Of a DNA stretch of 16,007 nt, positions 1 to 5,205 are shown one piece after another. The position numbers were made by a program, and so were the translations under genes. The stretch is from an uncultured Actinomyces sp. (GTDB lineage: Bacteria; Actinomycetota; Actinomycetes; Actinomycetales; Actinomycetaceae): positions 1 through 16,007 of the forward strand of contig USHU01000008.1 in NCBI GenBank assembly GCA_900554605.1. The letters are read 5' to 3'. The notes beneath the pieces were generated by a model that ran no database searches, was not told the origin of the DNA, and saw only the letters and a program-made list of their open reading frames with translations. Each line of letters begins with the position of its first letter. Position 1 is the first letter of the stretch.

Positions 1-1
1 G

Positions 2-121
2 GCCGCTGGACGATCTGATCTCATATCGAAGGTAAAGATCGAATATGTCGATGGGGAGCCGCACGCAGTGGTGGTGAGTCCGGATGGCTCTAATAATCCG
101 GATCTTAAGTGGACGATTTGA
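2..121 (+). CDS. C-terminal end of an unidentified protein (partial, runs off left edge)
   Basis: An open frame enters from the left edge and stops with TGA at 119-121, giving 39 residues that end in HAVVVSPDGSNNPDLKWTI. I do not recognise the family. The stop lies 34 bases before the start of the next gene on the same strand, so the two are probably co-transcribed as part of the mobile element. The frame contains GTG codons but none has a good ribosome binding site, so I read it as the tail of a longer gene. It is too short for a functional call, and it could be a chance open frame. Confidence 0.45.
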   Translation, partial: AAGRSDLISKVKIEYVDGEPHAVVVSPDGSNNPDLKWTI

Positions 122-155
122 AATCACATTTTGGACATATAGAAAGGAGAAAACT

Positions 156-533
156 ATGTCCAAGAAAAAACAAGAAGAAGAAGAAAAGTTGCCCGAAACA
201 GCAAGCGAACTTCGCGAGTATCTCGACAAGACGAACTCCCAAGCTCGCGCTGCTCGAAGGAAGCTCAAGAAGGTAGAAAAGGACGAACTCGTGTCCGCAA
301 AAAAGGCTCTCGGTGAGGCTGTTGCCGGTGCTCTTTTTGCGGACAAGACAGACGCAATTTTGGCTCTTGTTCAGGTCGTGAACAAGCCTGAAATTGCGGA
401 TGCTTTGCGTCGTGTTCTTGGTGTGAATAACACCGAAAACGACGCTTCGGAGGAGCCGAAGGAAGACCCCCAGTGGGGGTCTGACGAAGGCGACGACCAG
501 GACGGAACCAGTGCTCCACAGGAGCAATGGTGA
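156..533 (+). CDS. Small charged coiled-coil protein of the mobile element, unknown function
   Basis: This is a 125-residue protein. I chose the ATG at 156 because AAAGGAG sits just upstream; the open frame extends to an ATG at 84, but that one has no ribosome binding site and overlaps the upstream gene. The N-terminal 50 residues are very rich in Lys and Glu, beginning MSKKKQEEEEK, and are probably helical or coiled coil. Residues about 45-90 form an Ala/Leu-rich helical segment. The tail is acidic (Asp/Glu-rich, ending in QEQW). No family is recognised. It lies directly upstream of the structured intergenic array and the relaxase gene, so an accessory DNA-binding or relaxosome role is possible, but this is inferred from position only. 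Confidence 0.7.
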   Translation: MSKKKQEEEEKLPETASELREYLDKTNSQARAARRKLKKVEKDELVSAKKALGEAVAGALFADKTDAILALVQVVNKPEIADALRRVLGVNNTENDASEEPKEDPQWGSDEGDDQDGTSAPQEQW

Positions 534-540
534 CGGCCTT

Positions 541-588
541 GTACCACCTCGAACAGACCGAGCTAGCGCAGGTCTGGAGAGGCGGTAC
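541..588. repeat. Two-tier stem-loop with AGCTAGCG loop
   Basis: Outer arms are GTACCACCTC (541-550) and GAGGCGGTAC (579-588), which pair with one mismatch. That mismatch becomes a U-G wobble if the minus strand is transcribed. Inner arms are CAGACC (554-559) and GGTCTG (571-576), perfect, with an 11-base loop containing AGCTAGCG. The outer arm competes with the small palindrome GGCGGTACCGCC at 581-592. Confidence 0.65.
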
Positions 589-604
589 CGCCCCTGCGGA
601 GCAG
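581..604. repeat. Palindrome-plus-GGAGCAGC module, copy 1
   Basis: The palindrome GGCGGTACCGCC (581-592) is followed by CCTG and then GCGGAGCAGC (595-604). It is the first of two related units; see the copy at 656-685, where the palindrome is altered symmetrically. Confidence 0.6.
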
Positions 605-653
605 CCCCGTGACACTGGAACGAAGTGGAAGTGTCTTTACGGGGTTAAAGACA
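605..653. repeat. Overlapping alternative stem-loops
   Basis: One fold pairs CCCCGT (605-610) with ACGGGG (639-644) and GACACT (611-616) with AGTGTC (630-635). A second fold pairs TGTCTTTA (632-639) with TAAAGACA (646-653) around the loop CGGGGT. The two share bases 632-644, so they cannot both form in one molecule. Confidence 0.6.
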
Positions 654-685
654 GGGGTGGTACCACCCCTGTATCAGCGGAGCAG
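651..685. repeat. 22-base perfect palindrome plus GGAGCAGC module, copy 2
   Basis: A perfect palindrome covers 651-672, with core GGTGGTACCACC. It is followed by CAGCGGAGCAGC (674-685), so it repeats the module at 581-604 with matched changes on both sides of the palindrome axis. Confidence 0.7.
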
Positions 686-725
686 CACTTGGGGTAGGGA
701 GCGTAGCGACCCGGGGACCCAAGTG
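686..725. repeat. Stem-loop with AGCGTAGCGA loop
   Basis: Outer arms are CACTTGGG (686-693) and CCCAAGTG (718-725), perfect over 8 bp. Inner GGG (697-699) can pair with CCC (710-712), presenting the loop AGCGTAGCGA (700-709). Confidence 0.65.
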
Positions 726-747
726 GTGGTGCGCTGGTACGACAGGG

Positions 748-785
748 CGATGGGTTGGGTAGCGAAGCAGGGTACCGACCCATCG
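748..785. repeat. Stem-loop with AGCGAAGC loop
   Basis: Outer arms are CGATGGGT (748-755) and ACCCATCG (778-785), perfect over 8 bp. Inner arms are GGTA (758-761) and TACC (773-776), around a loop starting GCGAAGCA. Confidence 0.65.
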
Positions 786-805
786 TTCTGGCGATGCAGT
801 GTGGT

Positions 806-851
806 CACAAAAAGGGGCAACGAGCGGAGCGAGTCGGGGTCCCCGTTTGTG
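806..851. repeat. Stem-loop with GAGCGGAGCGAG loop
   Basis: CACAAA (806-811) pairs with TTTGTG (846-851), and GGGG (814-817) with CCCC (841-844), leaving a small internal bulge. The loop contains CGAGCGGAGCGAG at 821-833. It is the last structure before the relaxase ribosome binding site. Confidence 0.6.
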
Positions 852-906
852 GGCATGCTGCGTTTTCGACAAATGACTGAATGTAATGAAGGAATAGGAG
901 AAAAAT

Positions 907-2400
907 ATGGACAACGAAGTTGGCCGTGCTGGCTTTCATGTTACGCATGAATTCCGGGCCAGCAAACGAGGTGCAATTCTCGATGAAATGATGCGTGAGA
1001 AGATACCTGGAGCTAGTGAACGATGGGCACAACGGAACCCGAATATCGTTCTGGAAGATGAGGATTCGAACATCGCTATCGTTAATGATGGACAGGGTTG
1101 GTTTTCTCTGTGCAAGGACCCGAAGAAGGTTCTCGCGTACGGAGAGGAGCGGCTCGCTAAGTTATCCCATCGGGTTAAGGAGCCGAAGCTCGATCCGAAG
1201 AAGGGTAAGGAGTGGGGTGGGACGTGGACAAGCTCTATGTTTGTCATTCAGCTGCCTAAAACTTTGTGCGAGGAGGTGGAAGACTTTTACCCCGTTTTCG
1301 ATAAGGATGGGAATGAGACCGGACAACGACGCTCACGGTGGGTTGCTCGTGATCATGAGGAGGCGTTGCGTTACTTCAAAGATGCACTGAGGTATTTGGC
1401 TGAAGAAGTGATCCCCGGTGGGCAGGAGGCGATTCTTGGAGCTGATATTCAGTTCTCGGAATCACGTCCGCACATGCAGATTCTTGCTGATCCGTTTGCA
1501 CCAGACCCGAAGCATCCTGGACAGCTGCGGTCTGAGTTCTCACGTGCGTATGGCGAGCATCGTGACGTTCGTGATGAGAAGGGCAGGCAGATAGGTGGCC
1601 CGGCTAAGATCGGTCGGTATCAGGAGGGCTTTAGGAAGCGCATGGTTGAACTGGGATGGCCCGTTGAGCTTGATGTTGATCCGTTGCGCCACGATAAGAC
1701 CGCTACGAAGGCTGTGTACGGTGCGATGAAAGACAAGGAGCGTGCCCTTGCTGAGCAGGAGCAGAAGCTCGTTGCGGATAGGGCTGCTGCGCATAGTGAG
1801 ATTGCGAGTGAAATTGAGGCGACGGTTGATGAGCTTGCTGGCAGGTGGGAGGCTCTCAACGCTGAGCGTGCTGCTGTGGAGAGTGAGCGTGAGCAGCTTC
1901 AGAAGGACAAGCAGAAGGCGCTTGAAGAGGCTCGCTCTGAGGGTTATGCGAAGGGAGTCGAAGAAGGGCGTGCGGCTGTGGAGCGTGAGCGTGAGAAGCT
2001 CAGCAAGGAATGGACTACATTGCGCTCGTTGGAGGGAGAGTATGACAGCGCAATTGCGGCTGTGAAAGATGCCAAGCCTGCCATGCCGTCTGAGGAGGAG
2101 ATGCGCAAATTTGTTCGTGAAGAATCCCCTAGCTTGGCTATGCAGTATCTTGCACATCGTGACGTTTTACTTCGAGAAAATGGGAAGAAGCCGTTTCATC
2201 GTGAGAGTTTTGAGCGTTTTGCCCTTTCTAGGCTTGGTACGGAATGGAAGGAGAAATGGACGGAACCTTCACAGACGAACCAGGCTGTGCTAGATGCACA
2301 ACACCGAGCTAATGATCTCAGAGGTAAGAGCGCTGCTCTTGCTAAGCCTGCGGTTCAGGCGCCTGTGGTTCAGGCAGACGATGGGCCTGAGTTTGGCTGA
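907..2400 (+). CDS. Mob/Pre (MOBV-like) plasmid mobilization relaxase
   Basis: This is a 497-residue protein with AGGAG 6 bases before the ATG. Residues about 1-265 resemble the Mob/Pre relaxase family, which nicks oriT and starts transfer of one DNA strand. The strongest match is residues 182-191, QFSESRPHMQ, in the place of the family HxDExxPHxH metal motif: E185, P188 and H189 are kept, but both outer histidines are glutamines (Q182, Q191) and the Asp is Ser. An N-terminal segment, GFHVTHEFRASK, could hold the nucleophile histidine region of MobM. Residues about 270-375 are a long charged coiled coil, as is usual in the C-terminal half of this family. Family membership is likely; whether it is active is uncertain because of the substituted ligands. 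It faces ardA across a shared terminator. Confidence 0.75.
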   Translation: MDNEVGRAGFHVTHEFRASKRGAILDEMMREKIPGASERWAQRNPNIVLEDEDSNIAIVNDGQGWFSLCKDPKKVLAYGEERLAKLSHRVKEPKLDPKKGKEWGGTWTSSMFVIQLPKTLCEEVEDFYPVFDKDGNETGQRRSRWVARDHEEALRYFKDALRYLAEEVIPGGQEAILGADIQFSESRPHMQILADPFAPDPKHPGQLRSEFSRAYGEHRDVRDEKGRQIGGPAKIGRYQEGFRKRMVELGWPVELDVDPLRHDKTATKAVYGAMKDKERALAEQEQKLVADRAAAHSEIASEIEATVDELAGRWEALNAERAAVESEREQLQKDKQKALEEARSEGYAKGVEEGRAAVEREREKLSKEWTTLRSLEGEYDSAIAAVKDAKPAMPSEEEMRKFVREESPSLAMQYLAHRDVLLRENGKKPFHRESFERFALSRLGTEWKEKWTEPSQTNQAVLDAQHRANDLRGKSAALAKPAVQAPVVQADDGPEFG

Positions 2401-2414
2401 AAGAATGAGGAAAA

Positions 2415-2451
2415 CAAGACCCCGGCTACCGTTAGGTAACCGGGGTTCTTG
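2415..2451. terminator. Bidirectional terminator between relaxase gene and ardA
   Basis: The stem pairs CAAGA (2415-2419) with TCTTG (2447-2451), CCCCGG (2420-2425) with CCGGGG (2440-2445), and TACC (2427-2430) with GGTA (2435-2438), with loop GTTA. It sits in the 53-base gap between convergent genes, with A-rich sequence on its left side (a U-tract for minus-strand RNA). Confidence 0.8.
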
Positions 2452-2453
2452 TG

Positions 2454-2984
2454 TTATAGCGATCTGTAGATAAAGACTCCACCATCAGGCGCGTCGGTGA
2501 TGGTGTAGTCGAATTCTTGGTCGCGGATCCACGCGTCCCAGTCGAAGTAGCGCTTCGCCTCCTCAGGCCACCCTTCCATCAAGCAGATGTCCTCAGCGAG
2601 CTGTGTAGCGTAGTCCTCGAACGAGTCCCAGCAGCCACAATAGCGCTCTGTGAAGTCGGACGTGCTCGGTAGATCATCACATGCAACGTAGCAGCCTGAA
2701 TCTACCCAAGCGAGCAGTGCAGGCCACTGTTCTTCTCCGACCTCATCGAAGACCTCACCCCACTGCATGGCGGTGTCGGGTGACATCTCGCTGGTTCCTG
2801 TGGGGAAGCCCTCGTGGTCAAAGCACCACAGCTCTTCGTGATCTGTGGGGCCACAGTGTAGGTCTTCAGGGGTGACCTCACCGGCTTCTTCTGCAGGGAA
2901 CCACTGCCCGTTGAGCAGGCCCTGATTGTAGCAAGCGAGGCACCCAATCCAGACCGATGGGCGAACTGTAGTTTGAGTAAGCAT
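2454..2984 (-). CDS. ardA: ArdA-like antirestriction protein
   Basis: This is a 176-residue acidic protein with GGGAGG 5 bases before the ATG at 2984. The start, VWIGCLACYNQGLLNGQW, matches the ArdA N-terminal pattern (an aromatic and Leu-Ala-Tyr-Asn-x-Gly-x-Leu-x-Gly-x-Trp). The C-terminal part, with EEAKRYFDWDAWIRDQEFDY, also fits the family. Asp and Glu dominate throughout, as expected of a protein that mimics B-form DNA and blocks type I restriction enzymes. In mobile elements it protects incoming unmodified DNA after transfer, which fits the neighbouring relaxase. The leader upstream (2992-3079) holds overlapping inverted repeats that reach into the ribosome binding site. Length is normal for ArdA (about 165-180). 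Confidence 0.9.
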   Translation of the reverse strand: MLTQTTVRPSVWIGCLACYNQGLLNGQWFPAEEAGEVTPEDLHCGPTDHEELWCFDHEGFPTGTSEMSPDTAMQWGEVFDEVGEEQWPALLAWVDSGCYVACDDLPSTSDFTERYCGCWDSFEDYATQLAEDICLMEGWPEEAKRYFDWDAWIRDQEFDYTITDAPDGGVFIYRSL

Positions 2985-2988
2985 TTAA

Positions 2989-3079
2989 CCTCCCGAGTAG
3001 GTGGAGGTGAGGCCGAGCAGTCCACTCGGGTAAGGACGCATACGAGCGACCCCACCTCCAGCAAGTGGCTCGGGGTCGC
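2989..3079 (-). promoter_or_regulatory. ardA leader with three overlapping inverted repeats
   Basis: In minus-strand order there are three stems. Stem C pairs GGGGTCGC (plus 3072-3079) with GCGACCCC (3046-3053). Stem B pairs CACCTCCA (3053-3060, extending to 3050) with TGGAGGTG (3002-3009, extending to 3012). Stem A pairs ACTCGGG (3024-3030) with CCCGAGT (2992-2998). C and B share bases 3050-3053, and B and A interleave. Stem A covers the GGG half of the ardA ribosome binding site (2989-2994). This is the layout of a leader that could switch between open and closed forms; regulation is inferred, not shown. Confidence 0.5.
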
Positions 3080-3142
3080 GTTGCGACCTGTATTCAGAGG
3101 CGTGAGAGTTCTTAGGTTCTGAGAATAAATGGCCCTTTTTCT

Positions 3143-3155
3143 GGCCCCTGGGGCC
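3143..3155. repeat. Short GC-rich hairpin GGCCCC-T-GGGGCC
   Basis: GGCCCC (3143-3148) and GGGGCC (3150-3155) flank a single T and are followed by GTTTT on the plus strand. It may be a weak terminator or simply a palindrome in the gap between ardA and the tRNA terminator. Confidence 0.4.
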
Positions 3156-3165
3156 GTTTTGGGCA

Positions 3166-3213
3166 AAATAAAACCCAGTACCTCAGCGACTTTTCGTTGA
3201 GATACCGGGTTTT
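3166..3213 (-). terminator. Rho-independent terminator of the tRNA gene
   Basis: CCCAGTACCTCA (3174-3185) faces TGAGATACCGGG (3198-3209). Read as minus-strand RNA, both imperfect positions become G-U wobbles, and the stem is followed by UUUUAUUUU. Read as plus-strand RNA they are A-C mismatches. This shows that the terminator serves the minus strand, directly downstream of the tRNA. Confidence 0.8.
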
Positions 3214-3218
3214 TATCG

Positions 3219-3292
3219 TAGCGGGGACAGGATTTGAACCTGCGACCTCCGGGTTATGAGCCCGGCGAGCTACCGAACTGCTCCACCCCGCG
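3219..3292 (-). tRNA. Initiator tRNA-Met (CAT anticodon)
   Basis: The reverse complement folds as a 74-base tRNA: acceptor CGCGGGG/CCCCGCT, D arm GAGCAGTTCGGTAGCTC, anticodon loop CTCATAA, and T arm GCAGG-TTCAAAT-CCTGT. It has the initiator hallmarks: an unpaired 1-72 position (C against U) and three consecutive G-C pairs (GGG/CCC) at the bottom of the anticodon stem CCGGG/CCCGG. CCA is not encoded. Its 3' end faces the mobile-element genes, so the element appears to sit at the usual tRNA 3'-end integration position. Confidence 0.93.
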
Positions 3293-3307
3293 TCGGTACC
3301 TATAAAA

Positions 3308-3331
3308 GGTACCTGTCTTGGCCCAAAAGCA
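3308..3331 (-). promoter_or_regulatory. Possible promoter of the initiator tRNA gene
   Basis: On the minus strand a TTGTGC hexamer (-35-like) is followed after 17 bases by TACCTT (-10-like), ending about 14 bases before the first tRNA base. Two GGTACC sites (3295-3300, 3308-3313) flank TATAAAA here. The match to consensus is weak. Confidence 0.3.
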
Positions 3332-3404
3332 CAACTCGAGGCGGGTGACATGGGTCATGTAGATCCACACGCTCAAACTGGACGCAGATGAAAGTGCCCG
3401 GTTT

Positions 3405-3416
3405 TAGCATCGCTCC
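3405..3416 (+). promoter_or_regulatory. Putative -10 for a leaderless rmuC transcript
   Basis: TAGCAT (3405-3410) lies exactly 6 bases before the rmuC ATG at 3417, and there is no purine-rich ribosome binding site. This spacing would place transcription start at or next to the start codon. Confidence 0.35.
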
Positions 3417-4649
3417 ATGACATTTCAGAGCCTTTTCTTCTTCCTCCTCTGCGCAGCCCTAGCCTGCCTATCGTGGGCGGTGGGCAAACGCAGCGGGGTA
3501 CTCCACGCGCGCCTCGAACTTTCTCAGGATCTCGCACGCAGCCAAGCCCAGGTGGCAGAACTGCGTGAACGCCTCTCGCTAGAACACAGCTTCCAAAGTC
3601 TCCTGGCCGATTCTCAATCCCAGGCAGCACAGCTTGAATCTGCTAAACACCAACGCCTTATGCAGACAATCCTTCCGATCAACGAAGGCTTAAAGCTCCT
3701 CCAAACCTCCGTCAGTTCTTTAGAACGACAGCAGGCCGCGCAAATCGGCGCACTTGATGAACAATTGAAGTGGACACGCGAATCGGAAGATTTACTTCGG
3801 CAGTCCACCCAAGAACTCACGCGTACGCTCTCCCATGCTCCTCTTCGTGGAACTTGGGGAGAAGCCCAGCTGCGGTCTCTTGTTGAGTCTGCCGGGCTGA
3901 TCGAACACGTCCACTTTGAAACCCAAGTGGAAACAGCAGGACGATCCAAACGCCCCGATATGATCGTCCTTCTTCCCCAAGACAAGTGCATTCCAATCGA
4001 TGCGAAGGTTCCCTTAGACGCCTACTTGCGCGCCCAGAGTGAAGGCACTCCCCTACATCTGGATGGCGAGGATCCTTCGGATCAGGCGCTCACATACGAA
4101 CAGCTCATGCTCCAGCACGCGAAATCACTGCGCCGCCATGTCAGTGAACTCTCCCGAAAGGAATACTGGAAAGAACTCCCCCATGCCGCTGACTATGTCA
4201 TCGCTTTTGTTCCAAGCGAATCCGTTCTCTCCGCAGCACTGCACACCGATCCTTCACTCATGCACGATGCCTTGAACATGAATGTTGTTCTTGCATCCCC
4301 CACGTCCCTGTGGGCGATTCTGCGAACAGTTGCTTTCACTTGGCGTCAACAAAGTCTCTCCACACAGGCTCAAGAGATTATTCAGCTCTCGCAAGAACTC
4401 TATGAACGGCTCCGAACTCTTGGAAAACACGCCTCCAAAGTCTCTGCTGCTCTCAACAATGCATCGCAGTCCTGGAATTCTTTCCTCGGCTCTTTTGAAT
4501 CACGCGCATTAGTCAGTGCTCGAAAGCTCTCAGGAATTCATCTCAGTCCCGAGCCCCTCGAGCGCGTCCAGGTGGAGGCAAAATCTCTCACGACGCCCTT
4601 GTCACAGGCGGCGGAAAACCTCGACTCGCCAGCGGAGGGCATCTCCTGA
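3417..4649 (+). CDS. rmuC: DNA recombination protein RmuC homologue
   Basis: This is a 410-residue protein. Residues 4-22 form a hydrophobic membrane anchor and residues about 30-135 are coiled coil. Residues about 143-370 form the RmuC domain, starting with RGTWGEAQLRSLVESAGL and containing RPD (179-181) and IPIDAKVPLDAY (192-203). The D181 / D195-x-K197 arrangement matches the PD-(D/E)xK nuclease-like core of the family. RmuC limits recombination at inverted repeats in E. coli; its biochemical activity is poorly defined. The ATG at 3417 has no Shine-Dalgarno sequence, and a TAGCAT 6 bases upstream suggests a leaderless message. The last 48 bases overlap the end of the convergent folA gene. 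Confidence 0.92.
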   Translation: MTFQSLFFFLLCAALACLSWAVGKRSGVLHARLELSQDLARSQAQVAELRERLSLEHSFQSLLADSQSQAAQLESAKHQRLMQTILPINEGLKLLQTSVSSLERQQAAQIGALDEQLKWTRESEDLLRQSTQELTRTLSHAPLRGTWGEAQLRSLVESAGLIEHVHFETQVETAGRSKRPDMIVLLPQDKCIPIDAKVPLDAYLRAQSEGTPLHLDGEDPSDQALTYEQLMLQHAKSLRRHVSELSRKEYWKELPHAADYVIAFVPSESVLSAALHTDPSLMHDALNMNVVLASPTSLWAILRTVAFTWRQQSLSTQAQEIIQLSQELYERLRTLGKHASKVSAALNNASQSWNSFLGSFESRALVSARKLSGIHLSPEPLERVQVEAKSLTTPLSQAAENLDSPAEGIS

Positions 4650-5156
4650 GGCTGGACGCCAAGCCTCGTCACTGCGAAAAGGGTCAAGCCCCCACTCATC
4701 AAGGGAAATCTCTGGCGCAAACACTTTATTTTCACTGGTCTTGATCTTCTCGATGCAGGGCTCATCAAGTTCCAAGAAAGAAACGACAAGCTCATCCACC
4801 AGCGGCATTGACTGCGTGTAGATCTGCGCGCCCCCCGTGATCCAGACGCGCTCGCTACCCCGCTCGCGCGCATCCTCTTGTCCAAGTCGCACTGCTTCAT
4901 CTAAGGAATGCGCAACCAGAGCACCGTCTAGTTTCAGATCTGGGTTCCGGGTGATGACGATGGACGTTCGACCAGGCAAGGGACGCCCCAAGGCATCCCA
5001 CGATGAACGACCCATAATAATCGGGCAGTTCATTGTCGCGGCTTTAAAATGAGCAAAATCTGCGGGAACCTGCCAGAGCATTTCAGTCCCCGACCCCAGC
5101 AGGCCGTCAGCAGTCTGTGCCCAAATCGATGCAAGAGGGACCAAGCGATGCTGCAC
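4602..5156 (-). CDS. folA: Dihydrofolate reductase
   Basis: It reduces dihydrofolate to tetrahydrofolate with NADPH, replacing the folate consumed by thymidylate synthase encoded just upstream. I chose the GTG at 5156 (184 residues) because GGGGGAGGA lies 7 bases before it and the protein then begins close to the conserved LVPLASIWAQTADGLLG; an ATG at 5180 is in frame but has a poor binding site. Visible motifs are PADFAHFK with the catalytic acid at D33, PIIMGRSSWDALGRPLPGR (45-63) for NADPH and substrate, and WITGGAQIY (105-113). The protein is somewhat longer than the usual 160 residues, with extra sequence in the C-terminal third (about 134-170). The gene follows thyA by about 50 bases, in the same operon, and its 3' end overlaps convergent rmuC. 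Confidence 0.92.
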   Translation of the reverse strand: MQHRLVPLASIWAQTADGLLGSGTEMLWQVPADFAHFKAATMNCPIIMGRSSWDALGRPLPGRTSIVITRNPDLKLDGALVAHSLDEAVRLGQEDARERGSERVWITGGAQIYTQSMPLVDELVVSFLELDEPCIEKIKTSENKVFAPEISLDEWGLDPFRSDEAWRPASGDALRWRVEVFRRL

Positions 5157-5205
5157 GTGCGATTCCTCCCCCACCGTCATTTCCCGGACATTTCCCCGCC
5201 GTGGT

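Larger units (their letters stand above)
534..906. other. Structured non-coding region upstream of relaxase (candidate oriT, origin or ncRNA)
   Basis: This 373-base stretch has no credible gene but is dense with inverted repeats. They are 541-550/579-588 with inner 554-559/571-576; 605-610/639-644 with inner 611-616/630-635; 632-639/646-653; a perfect 22-base palindrome at 651-672; 686-693/718-725; 748-755/778-785; and 806-817/841-851. Loops repeatedly carry an AGC-N-AGC type motif (AGCTAGCG, AGCGTAGCGA, TAGCGAAGCA, GAGCGGAGCGAG). Its place between an accessory ORF and a Mob relaxase gene suggests an origin of transfer, a single-strand origin or a structured RNA. I do not recognise a pMV158-type nick site. 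Confidence 0.6.

Noticed and set aside
265..615. Minus-strand reading frames opposite the small coiled-coil gene
   Set aside because: They are antisense to a gene with a strong ribosome binding site and have no family-like pattern.
534..906. Retron msr/msd or diversity-generating template
   Set aside because: No reverse transcriptase gene is present nearby and no template/variable repeat pair is seen.
534..906. CRISPR array
   Set aside because: The shared motifs are short loops within different stems, not identical direct repeats with unique spacers.
609..950. 113-residue plus-strand reading frame in the structured region
   Set aside because: No ribosome binding site, it overlaps the start of the relaxase gene, and its sequence is dictated by the inverted repeats.
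1540..2157. 205-residue minus-strand reading frame inside the relaxase gene
   Set aside because: It is the shadow of the coiled-coil codon pattern; it is Leu/Ser/Arg rich with no start signal.
3112..3351. 79-residue minus-strand reading frame across the tRNA
   Set aside because: It reads straight through the initiator tRNA and its terminator; the RRAHNPEVAGSNPVPAT-like stretch is the usual translation of a tRNA T arm and is not a protein.
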